A DNA stretch of 64,000 bases. Source: Methanomicrobiales archaeon HGW-Methanomicrobiales-1 (GTDB lineage Archaea > Halobacteriota > Methanomicrobia > Methanomicrobiales > Methanospirillaceae). The notes below the pieces were generated by a model. It searched no databases. It saw only the letters and a program-made list of their open reading frames with translations, and was not told the origin of the DNA. Location of the stretch: assembly GCA_002839675.1 (NCBI GenBank), contig PGYM01000001.1, positions 174,564-238,563 on the forward strand, in the 5' to 3' direction. Numbering within the stretch: position 1 is the first letter of the stretch; the number at the start of each line of letters is the position of its first letter. Positions 55,996 to 64,000 of the stretch are shown here, piece by piece. The position numbers were made by a program, and so were the translations under genes.

Positions 55996-56961
55996 ATGAA
56001 AAATACCAGCGATGAAGTAGCCTTGTCAGAAGTTATCGCTTTTATTATGCTTCTGGCATTATTTGTTGCTGCACTCTCGTTATATATGGTCTATGTGGTC
56101 CCAATCAACGGAAGGGAAGCTGAGATTTCCCAGATGAACCGTATCAATGAACAATTCACGGACTATAAATTCACGCTGGACAATCTCCGGACATCGGTGC
56201 AGGTCAATAACTTAAGCCCGGTAATGACCTCTACGTCATTTAATCTTGGCACCGGGGGAGGCAATACACAGGCAAGCGGTTTTTTCCTCTATATGCTCCA
56301 GCCGGTCTCATCCACGGCGATACTGGCGCTCAATACGACCGGGGATACCTTCGACATCGATAGCAGCAGCTATCATAGTTCCCGGACGGCACTATTGGAC
56401 TTTCCCATCAACATCACCTCCCTTGAATACCGCTCGAGTAACAATTACTGGATCCAGCAGCGGTATTCCTACCAGCTTGGCGGGGTTTTTCTCTCACAGG
56501 ATGAAGGTACTACTAGCCGGATACCCCCCTTGATCACGATGGCCAATGCACCCAATAATTCTGTTGTTGTCAACATCGCCCCCGTCCAGGTTGTCGGTGG
56601 CGGGAGCCTGAGCGGCAATGGTCCGGCCCGGGTGGATACGCGACAGCGGATCCTGCCCCAATACAATATCTCAACGGGTCCGTATATCGCGAACACGTGG
56701 GTCAATCTCTCGGTCACCAGTGCAGATAGTAAGACGGCAGCGATGTGGCGGAACCTGTTTACCAACATTGCTCTCAGTGCAAAACTCGACTCAGCTGCCT
56801 ACAGTACCGGAAGTGTATGGGACCCGGTTTCGAAACGGACAACGGTTTATATATATATCACCGGAACAAATCCGGATCCCAACTGGAATGACGTAACGCT
56901 GTACGTCCAGAGAGCGGAATTTTATGTTGCGCTCAATAATATTGCATCCGGAGTGACATGA
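55996..56961 (+). CDS. pilin-like surface protein, paralogue 3
   Basis: This 321-residue protein lacks the adhesin extension but its first part is near-identical to paralogue 2 (MKNTSDEVALSEVI, then a hydrophobic helix ending VVPINGREAEISQM), with nucleotide similarity into the ectodomain (FTDYKFTLDNLRTSVQVNNL). It ends at a position matching the end of paralogue 1. Followed after 27 bases by another pilin-like gene, probably in one transcript. Confidence 0.85.
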   Translation: MKNTSDEVALSEVIAFIMLLALFVAALSLYMVYVVPINGREAEISQMNRINEQFTDYKFTLDNLRTSVQVNNLSPVMTSTSFNLGTGGGNTQASGFFLYMLQPVSSTAILALNTTGDTFDIDSSSYHSSRTALLDFPINITSLEYRSSNNYWIQQRYSYQLGGVFLSQDEGTTSRIPPLITMANAPNNSVVVNIAPVQVVGGGSLSGNGPARVDTRQRILPQYNISTGPYIANTWVNLSVTSADSKTAAMWRNLFTNIALSAKLDSAAYSTGSVWDPVSKRTTVYIYITGTNPDPNWNDVTLYVQRAEFYVALNNIASGVT

Positions 56962-56988
56962 CAACACCCGGGAGAATGAGGGGTATCC

Positions 56989-58185
56989 ATGCGTAATGAT
57001 GGAAGAAAAAATCTAAAAACGGATTCCAGTGCGGGCGTGTCGGAAGTTATCGGCGCTATCCTGCTCATATCAGTTGTCGTAGCAGCGATTGGCATTATCG
57101 CAATCACCCTGCTTTCCCAGTCAACCCCGCAAAAAATTCCCAACCTGAATTTCATGACCGGCGTCAACAGTTCCAAGGACACCTTATACCTCTACCATAA
57201 CGGGGGTGACTCCCTGACTAAAGGCGAATTCAGCGTGCTGCTTGACGGAGTACCGGCGTCATACGAAATATCAGGGGGCGGGGATACATGGTCGCTGGGA
57301 AAGAACCTGATAGTCCCCATCTCGGCAATGCCGCAGAGTGTCGCGCTTGTTTACAGTAATACCGCCTCGGGTGGTAGTACGGGCAGTACGGGGGCAGTTC
57401 TGCTCGATCAGGCATCAGCGAACATCGTGAGCACCGGCATTGTCAGCCCCGACCAGAAACCGTACCTTGACTGTTCAGCGGTGAAGAACTGGGCATGTGC
57501 GGATCAGATTCCATTGGACATCGTGCTAAGCCGGATTGTGGCGACTTCAAAAGTGCGAAGGATCAATTTCATAAGGAATCAAGTAGGCAACCCAATATTA
57601 GCTCAATCCGGTTCACAAGCGTATCATTTTAATATTACTGTCTCTGAAAAAGGCTACAATTCGTCTATCGTCTTTGGAAATGGTAAATCAGAATGTAATA
57701 TTCCCCAGTTAATTCCTTTAGGACCGAATGACAGGGTTGATCTTGCTTTTGACAAGACCATTGGTCCTACCTATTTCCTCATGTATGGCATCGCGCCCGC
57801 GATATGGGAGATGGCAGGAGGCACGGGTGATGAAATGACTGTTCGTACCTGGAACAGCACCACGGGGGTGTGGACTGATAGTGGCAGTAATGCGATTTGC
57901 CATACCTGGATTACCGAGTATAGTACTATTGATTCAAGTCTGGACATATACACAAGTCCGGCTCCAGCTAGTGCAACTGGCTATACAAACTTGATCGTCA
58001 ATGAGACTACCATAATTAACGGCCCATATGGTGGTTCAGTACATCTGGATAATTTTATTCCCACGGAAAATGGTATGTTTCTGGTAAGTTACCCGGGGTC
58101 TTCTGTGGCAGCACCGGTCTATATGATCGGCTGGGCAGAGCAGATTACAATAGATGGGGTTGTCCAAACCGGAATCGGTCTTTGA
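56989..58185 (+). CDS. archaeal pilin-like protein (DUF1628-type N terminus)
   Basis: This 398-residue protein has the other pilin N-terminal form, SSAGVSEVIGAILLISVVVA followed by LLSQSTPQKIPNLNF, as in the DUF1628/arch_pilin group. Residues about 60-130 (NSSKDTLYLYHNGGDSLTKGEF) match the opening of the 1081-residue protein at 58960. From about codon 185 (57540 onward) the DNA turns AT-rich and the protein lacks similarity to it. It ends with a beta-rich ectodomain with Cys residues. Surface role likely. Confidence 0.82.
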   Translation: MRNDGRKNLKTDSSAGVSEVIGAILLISVVVAAIGIIAITLLSQSTPQKIPNLNFMTGVNSSKDTLYLYHNGGDSLTKGEFSVLLDGVPASYEISGGGDTWSLGKNLIVPISAMPQSVALVYSNTASGGSTGSTGAVLLDQASANIVSTGIVSPDQKPYLDCSAVKNWACADQIPLDIVLSRIVATSKVRRINFIRNQVGNPILAQSGSQAYHFNITVSEKGYNSSIVFGNGKSECNIPQLIPLGPNDRVDLAFDKTIGPTYFLMYGIAPAIWEMAGGTGDEMTVRTWNSTTGVWTDSGSNAICHTWITEYSTIDSSLDIYTSPAPASATGYTNLIVNETTIINGPYGGSVHLDNFIPTENGMFLVSYPGSSVAAPVYMIGWAEQITIDGVVQTGIGL

Positions 58186-58959
58186 TCTCTTCTCTTTTTG
58201 CTCTGCAGAAATCCCATTGTCCTTTTACATTCACGTATTTTTTTGGCGTTTATGCATTTCACTCCCCCTATGTCCAGTTTAGTCCGGCGTTAGTGGGGGG
58301 TCGCATGGGTACAAATGACGGCCCTGACCAGATCCATGACCCTGATCCAACAGGAGATTTTTTTAGCAGATTCACGGCAGAGAGATCATTCCATGGGATC
58401 GTAAAATGCCGCAGGATTTCCGGGCGGCTGGTATCAGATGTACCCATGCGACCCCCTCCATCCCTTCTGGAATTCCGTGCCATTTTTGTCAAAATTCACG
58501 TCGGTGATTTTAGTTTTAATGTGCCGGTGTTGACAGGGGGGGTCGCATGGGTACACGATGAATGGAAGGGGGGCTGCCATGACCCTGTGGGTCACGTAGC
58601 ATGGATGGCAAATGTCCTGAAGCAAAGGGACGAGTGGGATCTTCCGGTTTTTGCCCAGCTTATTTCCTGTACCGGGCTCCCAATAGCAATTGATCCATAG
58701 CGGGGGCCCGGTAGTCGCATCAACGACGACTTAGTGGAGAAGAACGCTTTGGTTTTTTCGTTTTTCATCTCTTTAAGACTCAACATGCCAATGTCCCCGA
58801 AGCGAATGCATCTCTTTCAAGGCTCTCAACCGAACCATAAATCCTGGAAATCCACGAAGGTGGGGGTCACCAGTACAATAATAAACAGATACTGCCACAT
58901 ACCACTACAAGAGTATTTGTGAATGGTAATACCATCCATATATTCACCGGTTGACCTGC
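58186..58959. other. 774-bp intergenic region with repeated 19-bp element
   Basis: I see no supported gene. A 19-bp element GGGGGGTCGCATGGGTACA is present at 58295-58313 and about 58537-58555, and inverted at 58439-58457. Short dyads such as CATGACCCTGTGGGTCACG (about 58578-58596) are nearby. A plus-strand frame of 172 codons over 58182-58700 has no start support or domain. The right end is AT-rich with promoter-like words ahead of the giant pilin gene. Confidence 0.6.
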
Positions 58960-61900
58960 ATGAACCATCCGCCTGCTGCTGAACGAGCCGTTTCTGAGAT
59001 TATCGGTGCTTTAATCCTGATCTCGGTTATTGTTGCGGGAATTGCCCTTGTCGGGGTTATAATGTTCTCCCAGCCCCAGCCCCAGAAAATTCCTGCCTTA
59101 AACGCCATCATCTCCACCAATGCCCAGACCGTAAATATCTATCATAACGGTGGCGACTCGTTCTCTGTTGAGGATCTGCAACTCCTCCTCAACGGACAGG
59201 ATCTTACCAGCGCTTTCAAAGAAGACGGATCTGCCGGCTGGAGTACCTGGTCTGTCGGCCAGTCGCTCACCTACGACATCCCCTCCGGTAATCCGGTTCC
59301 TTCCCTGATTCAGATCGTGTATAAAGGCGGCGGCGTTTCCCACCTTATCGCATCAAACGGGGAGGGATCGTCGGGAGGAGCTCTTCCGGTTCAGGCCCCG
59401 GTGGTAACTTCAATAACCCCGAACACGGGCCTCGGTGGGTCAGTGGTATCGATTACGAACCTTGCCGGGTTGAATTTTTTCACCGGGGCTATGGTAAAAC
59501 TTACCCGGGCCGGATATGCAGATATTCCGGCATCCGGTGTGGTCGTGGTTTCATCATCCCAGATTACCTGCGCATTCAACCTTGCCGGCGCCGCCCCGGG
59601 GGCATGGAATATTGTTGTCACCAACCCCAACGGGCCTTCCGGCACTCTCGCCAACGGGTTCACGGTAGTCGCTGCCATTCCTCCGGTAGCAGCGTTCACC
59701 GGAACGCCATTAACGGGTCCGATCCCTCTTACGGTCTCATTTACGGATCAGTCAACCAATATCCCGACATCGTGGTACTGGAACTTTGGGGACGGTCACT
59801 ATTCGACCCTTAAGAATCCCACCAATACCTATACGTCAGCAGGAAATTATTCCGTGAGCCTGACTGCGACTAATGACTGGGGAAGCAATATTACGTTAAA
59901 GTCCGGGTATATCTTTACCTACATTCCGGCAATTGCAAACTTTACCGGGACGCCGACATCCGGGCCCAAATCCCTGACTGTTTCCTTCACTGACCTGTCA
60001 ACAGGTTCTCCTTTCAGCTTTTACTGGAAATTTGGCGATATCGCCATAGTGAACACTTCGACTGCGCAGAACCCGGGTCACACGTATGATACTGTTGGCG
60101 TTTACTCGGTGAACCTGACGGTGGCAAATTCCTACAGCAGCAGTTCTCTCGTCCGAACCGGGTACATCAACGTGACCCAGCCACCTCCGACGGCTTATAT
60201 CCTCAATACTACCCCTACCTCCGGCCTTCCACCACTTACGGTTTCATGGCTGGGCCTGGCAAGCAATGCCCCGATATCATCATGGCTCTGGAATTTCGGG
60301 GATGGGAGTCCCCAGGTGACTACGCAGAATGCGAACCATATATTTACCAGTTCGGGCACCTACAACGTGAGCCTGACCGCAACCAATGCCGGTGGAAGCG
60401 GCACTGCCTACCAGCTCATCACTGTCTACTATACCCCTACGTTTACCAGCATAACGCCGAATTCCGGCCCGCTTGCCGGTGGTACCGCAGTAGTAATCCG
60501 CGGTACGAATTTTGCTGATGGTGGCGCGTTCGGTGTGACCATCGGAGGCGCAGCAGCGACGAGCGTGGTCCGGGTTAACGCCACTTATATTACCGCAGTC
60601 ACTCCGGTATCCCCCACAACCGGAGCCAAGGATGTAGTAATTACCAACAATGGTGGCCAGACGGCAACCGGGACGGGAGCATTTACGTATGTGGCACTCC
60701 CGACGTTTACCAGTATAACGCCGAATTCCGGCCTACCCGCGGGCGGAACCGCGGTAACGATCGTGGGGACGAATTTTGTATCCGGTGGATCGTTTGGTGT
60801 GACCATTGGGGGCATAGCCGCAACGAGCGTGGTCCGGGTCAACTCCACCCATATTACGGCAGTCACTCCGGCGTCCAGTCCTCCAGGTTCAACGGGAGCC
60901 AGGAACGTAGTGATTACCAACAATGACGGCCAGACGGCTACCGGTACTAACGCATATACCTATGTGACTCTTCCTCCGACGTTCACCACCATAACGCCGA
61001 CATCCGGCCCGACTACGGGCGGTACTTCGGTAACGATCATCGGCGGGAATTTTGTATCCGGAGGATCGTTCGGTGTGACCATAGGTGGTGCAGCAGCTAC
61101 AAGCGTAGTCCGGGTTAGTTCTACCCAGATTACGGCGGTCACTCCCGCCGGCACAGCGGGAGCTAAGAACGTAGTGATCACCAATAATGACGGCCAGACC
61201 GCTACCGGTACTAACGCATATACCTACATAGCAGTCCCGACCTTCACCAGCATCACGCCGGCACTCGGTCCGATAGCCGGCGGGACGGCTGTAACAATTA
61301 CCGGTACGGGCTTTACCGGTGCGACTGCAGTAACCTTTGGTGGTACTGCGGCAACCACATTCACCGTTGTCAGCGGTACTTCGATCACCGCAACGACACC
61401 CGCCCATGCAGTCGGAACCTATAACGTAGTAATCACTACACCCGGTGGGACAGCAACTGGTACAGGTGCGTACCATTATTACGTCATTATGTCTTTCACC
61501 TCCTCAACCTCCTGGGCAGTGCCGGCAAATGTCAATACCGTTGAATACCTTGTCGTAGCGGGAGGCGGCGGCGGAGGGCGTTATGGCGGTGGCGGCGGCG
61601 CTGGTGGATTCAGAACCGGCACATTGACCGGTTTATCCGGTACTCAGACGGTAACGGTTGGTGGCGGTGGAGCCGGGTCAACAAGTTCAACCCTTAAGGG
61701 TACAAACGGAGACAACTCTGTATTTTCAACTATTACCGCAACGGGTGGTGGCGGTGGAGGTAGTAGTGGTGACACCGCTGTTTACAGTGGAGCATCAGGA
61801 GGTTCCGGTGGTGGTGGCAGTCGGTCAGGTACTGGTGGAACAGGTACTCAGGGAAATAATGGCGGAGCGGGATATGAAAATGGAAACCGTTATCTTGGCG

Positions 61901-62205
61901 GCGGTGGTGGTGGCAGCGGTGTTGGGGGTACTGCTGCTACTACTACTGTTGCCGGTAATGGAGGAGCAGGAACCGCATCTTCTCTATCAGGTTCATCTGT
62001 AACATACGCCGGTGGCGGCGGCGGGGGCTGCAATTCACAGTATACACCCGGTGCTGGCGGTACTGGTGGCGGCGGCGCCGGTGGCGATGGTGCTGTCGGC
62101 ACTGCTGGAACTGATGGTACCGGAGGTGGTGGTGGCGGCAGTGGCGCTGCCAACAGGGCCGGTGGCGATGGCGGTAACGGTATCATCATCATCAAGTACT
62201 ATTAA
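58960..62205 (+). CDS. giant pilin-like adhesin with IPT, PKD and glycine-rich domains
   Basis: This 1081-residue protein starts with a DUF1628-like pilin signal (ERAVSEIIGALILISVIVAG). Next come IPT domain 1 (about 147-236), three PKD domains (241-320, 322-405 and 407-490; WYWNFGDG, FYWKFGD, WLWNFGDG), four IPT domains (491-578, 580-668, 671-758 and 758-842; TSITPNSGPLAGGTAV-type starts) and a glycine-rich terminal domain (about 845-1081) beginning EYLVVAGGGGGG and ending NGIIIIKYY. That last plan is known from phage tail-fibre and bacterial adhesin glycine-rich domains. Start at ATG 58960; an upstream TTG is weaker. Likely a surface filament-tip adhesin. Confidence 0.9.
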   Translation: MNHPPAAERAVSEIIGALILISVIVAGIALVGVIMFSQPQPQKIPALNAIISTNAQTVNIYHNGGDSFSVEDLQLLLNGQDLTSAFKEDGSAGWSTWSVGQSLTYDIPSGNPVPSLIQIVYKGGGVSHLIASNGEGSSGGALPVQAPVVTSITPNTGLGGSVVSITNLAGLNFFTGAMVKLTRAGYADIPASGVVVVSSSQITCAFNLAGAAPGAWNIVVTNPNGPSGTLANGFTVVAAIPPVAAFTGTPLTGPIPLTVSFTDQSTNIPTSWYWNFGDGHYSTLKNPTNTYTSAGNYSVSLTATNDWGSNITLKSGYIFTYIPAIANFTGTPTSGPKSLTVSFTDLSTGSPFSFYWKFGDIAIVNTSTAQNPGHTYDTVGVYSVNLTVANSYSSSSLVRTGYINVTQPPPTAYILNTTPTSGLPPLTVSWLGLASNAPISSWLWNFGDGSPQVTTQNANHIFTSSGTYNVSLTATNAGGSGTAYQLITVYYTPTFTSITPNSGPLAGGTAVVIRGTNFADGGAFGVTIGGAAATSVVRVNATYITAVTPVSPTTGAKDVVITNNGGQTATGTGAFTYVALPTFTSITPNSGLPAGGTAVTIVGTNFVSGGSFGVTIGGIAATSVVRVNSTHITAVTPASSPPGSTGARNVVITNNDGQTATGTNAYTYVTLPPTFTTITPTSGPTTGGTSVTIIGGNFVSGGSFGVTIGGAAATSVVRVSSTQITAVTPAGTAGAKNVVITNNDGQTATGTNAYTYIAVPTFTSITPALGPIAGGTAVTITGTGFTGATAVTFGGTAATTFTVVSGTSITATTPAHAVGTYNVVITTPGGTATGTGAYHYYVIMSFTSSTSWAVPANVNTVEYLVVAGGGGGGRYGGGGGAGGFRTGTLTGLSGTQTVTVGGGGAGSTSSTLKGTNGDNSVFSTITATGGGGGGSSGDTAVYSGASGGSGGGGSRSGTGGTGTQGNNGGAGYENGNRYLGGGGGGSGVGGTAATTTVAGNGGAGTASSLSGSSVTYAGGGGGGCNSQYTPGAGGTGGGGAGGDGAVGTAGTDGTGGGGGGSGAANRAGGDGGNGIIIIKYY

Positions 62206-62479
62206 TCCCGGATAATGGCCGAATGGTTAGCAAATCGCGGAGAGAAGACTTCCGCTAAAACAAACTGCCAGCATTCCTTTTTTTGTGGGGAAATGCACAT
62301 CGCATGCTACAGGCTCCCTCCACGCCCCTGTCTCCGTAAAAACCGATTGTTGAAGTTACTGTACTACAGCAATGTTCTTTATTATTCAGATCACATATCC
62401 GTTCAGATTTTTTATCAATATTGAAGCAATTTATCAGAATTGCAATCGCTTACGATTCAAAATATTTACGCGGGGAAAA
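62206..62479. other. intergenic region, promoter of right-edge gene
   Basis: No gene is visible. The region is AT-rich, with T-runs at 62275-62285 that may end the giant adhesin transcript and AAATATTTA (about 62459-62467) as a candidate TATA element near the right-edge gene. Confidence 0.5.
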
Positions 62480-64000
62480 ATGAACTTAAGTTGTAACCAA
62501 AAGAGATGGATTCCTGTTATTATCCTCATCTTATCAGGAATGTTGCTGGTTGGCGGGGTATCAGCAAGCGAGTTCGGGCCATGGTCTCTGCAGACTGTGG
62601 ACAGCAACAGTAAGGTTGGAGCGTACTCATCGGTTGCCTTGGATGCTCTGGGCAATCCGGCGATCAGCTACTATGATGAGACGTATAGCGATCTGAAGTA
62701 TGCCTTCTGGGACGGGAGCACGTGGATCATCTCAACGGTAGACTGTTCCAAAAGTGAGAGCAAAAATAACTGGTTCTTCTGGGACCGGGACCATGACCGG
62801 ACCCGCGACAGCGATTATATCCGGTGTTTTCACGGAACCGAAAGGGTGGGCAAATACTCGTCCCTTGCCTTTGACAGCAGCGGCAAACCCCGGATAAGTT
62901 TCTATGATGAGTCAATGGGTGACCTGAAGTATGCCTCCTGGGACGGGAGCAAATGGGTCATCACAACGGTATACAGTACCGGAAAAGTGGGCGAGTATTC
63001 GTCCCTTGCCTTTGATAACAGCGACAAGCCAAGCATCAGTTTCTATGACGGGTCGCACAAGGACCTGATGTATGCCTCATGGAGTGGAACCCGCTGGGTC
63101 ATCACAACTGTTGATGGCACCAACTATAAAAAAGGACAAAAATGGGGCAACTGGGACGGAGATAACGGCCGGAACCAGGATAAATCCATAAATGTGGGCG
63201 AGTATTCGTCCCTTGCACTTGACAGCAGCGGGAATCCGAGGATCAGCTACTATGACGAGTCGAACAAGGACCTGAAATATGCAGCATGGGACGGAACCCG
63301 CTGGATCATTACGACTGTCGATGGTACTAACTATAAAAAAGGACAGAAAGGGTGCAACTGGGATGGAGATTACGGCCGGAACCAGGACAAATCCATAAAA
63401 GTCGGCAAGTATCCATCCCTCGCACTTGACAGCAGCGGGAATCCGAGAATCAGCTACTATGACGAGTCGAACAAGGACCTGAAATATGCGGCCTGGGATG
63501 GAACCCGCTGGGTCATAACAACTGTGGACCGTTCCAAGAGAGTGGGTGAATATGCATCCCTTAAGCTGGATGCGAATGGCGATCCGCGTATCAGTTATTA
63601 CGATGCATCCCACAGCGATCTGAAATTTGCCGGATGGAGCCGTACAACTTCCCGATGGGTAATAGAGACCGTGGACAGTTCTGGAAAAGTTGGCAGTTTT
63701 TCATCTCTTGTACTGGACTCACGGGGAAATCCCGGGATTAGTTACTATGATCAGTCGAACAAGGATCTGAAATATACTGCTGGTACCGGTCACGTGCAAC
63801 ACCCGGCAGCTCCAACCATAACCAGCCTCATCCCGGCAAGTGGACCGGTAGTCGGTGGAACGGTGATTACGATCACTGGCACCGGGTTTACCGGAGCAAC
63901 TGCCGTTAATTTTGGCACTACAGCCGGTACCAGCCTGACCGTGGCCTCCGCCACCCAACTCAATGTCACCTCTCCCGCCGGTGCAGCAGGTACCGTCAAT
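62480..64000 (+). CDS. secreted repeat protein with IPT domain (cut by window edge)
   Basis: The frame is open from ATG 62480 (GGGGA upstream) to the window end, 507 codons. A signal peptide (about residues 8-33; WIPVIILILSGMLLVGG) is followed by about seven repeats of roughly 50-75 residues, each with VGxYSSLALDSSGNPRISYY and DLKYAAWDGTxW, then V-I-TVD. Some units carry an extra polar insert (NYKKGQK and NWDGDxGRNQDKS). Then an IPT domain begins (about residue 446, TSLIPASGPVVGGTV). The units probably form a beta-propeller or similar beta solenoid. It continues the surface-protein island. Confidence 0.88.
   Translation, partial: MNLSCNQKRWIPVIILILSGMLLVGGVSASEFGPWSLQTVDSNSKVGAYSSVALDALGNPAISYYDETYSDLKYAFWDGSTWIISTVDCSKSESKNNWFFWDRDHDRTRDSDYIRCFHGTERVGKYSSLAFDSSGKPRISFYDESMGDLKYASWDGSKWVITTVYSTGKVGEYSSLAFDNSDKPSISFYDGSHKDLMYASWSGTRWVITTVDGTNYKKGQKWGNWDGDNGRNQDKSINVGEYSSLALDSSGNPRISYYDESNKDLKYAAWDGTRWIITTVDGTNYKKGQKGCNWDGDYGRNQDKSIKVGKYPSLALDSSGNPRISYYDESNKDLKYAAWDGTRWVITTVDRSKRVGEYASLKLDANGDPRISYYDASHSDLKFAGWSRTTSRWVIETVDSSGKVGSFSSLVLDSRGNPGISYYDQSNKDLKYTAGTGHVQHPAAPTITSLIPASGPVVGGTVITITGTGFTGATAVNFGTTAGTSLTVASATQLNVTSPAGAAGTVN

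Noticed and set aside
58182..58700. Plus-strand frame of 172 codons in the gap before the giant adhesin
   Set aside because: It starts inside the stop region of the previous gene, has no ribosome-binding site or domain and spans the 19-bp element copies.
60430..61485. Repeated DNA read as CRISPR or tandem repeat array
   Set aside because: The repetition is in frame and encodes successive IPT domains of one protein; spacing and variation do not fit CRISPR.
61890..62195. Minus-strand Pro-rich frame opposite the glycine-rich domain
   Set aside because: A GGN-rich coding strand always gives a Pro/Ala-rich antisense frame; no independent support.

Overview
This window is a chromosomal segment of a methanogenic archaeon, most likely of the order Methanomicrobiales (Methanoregula-like). 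The evidence is archaeal information-processing genes (FEN-1, RadA, RPA-like protein, a 69-residue histone, archaeal NusA), diphthine synthase, the methanogen-restricted DUF1890/DUF1894 pair, a presenilin-type protease with aspartates at 162 and 221, an F420H2 oxidase/rubredoxin/desulfoferrodoxin operon, and AT-rich TATA boxes in front of several genes. I found no rRNA, tRNA or CRISPR array.

Left part (1-4.6 kb): accessory DNA. A Fic protein runs off the left edge. A RhuM-type gene sits between two 157-bp direct repeats. A few poorly known genes follow and end in a clear hairpin terminator. From 4.6 to 25.8 kb the content is mostly core: fen, a presenilin homologue, a NOG1/OBG GTPase, a CBS-domain regulator, histone, PRC-barrel protein, radA-pgp, a dapL-lysA-RPA operon, an ABC exporter with cutA, DUF1890/1894, a response regulator, a HEAT-repeat protein, a two-gene 2-oxoacid oxidoreductase, a TIG-domain lipoprotein and UPF0316.

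Middle part (25.9-51.4 kb): an OLD-like ATPase with a TOPRIM-like partner (defence candidate), the oxygen-detoxification operon, TrkH, a three-gene nitrogenase-like cluster (NifH-like plus two NifD/K-like proteins), a PAS sensor, 190-bp GC-rich tandem repeats, leuCDB, SIMPL, nusA-hisE, DUF151, UPF0104, dphB-DUF357, an iron operon (DtxR-FeoA fusion, FeoB, RecA-like protein), and two cis-prenyltransferase paralogues around an RHH-type protein and next to a radical SAM gene.

Right part (51.5-64 kb): a surface-protein island. Three paralogous pilin-like proteins have TATA boxes at the same 39-nt distance from the start codon; one of them carries a 600-residue adhesin-like extension. They are followed by a pilin-like protein with an AT-rich 3' half, a 1081-residue pilin/IPT/PKD/glycine-rich fusion, and a secreted repeat protein that runs off the right edge. 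The strongest candidates for undescribed biology are the nitrogenase-like cluster, this pilin/adhesin island, the repeat-flanked RhuM gene, and the ATPase/TOPRIM pair.
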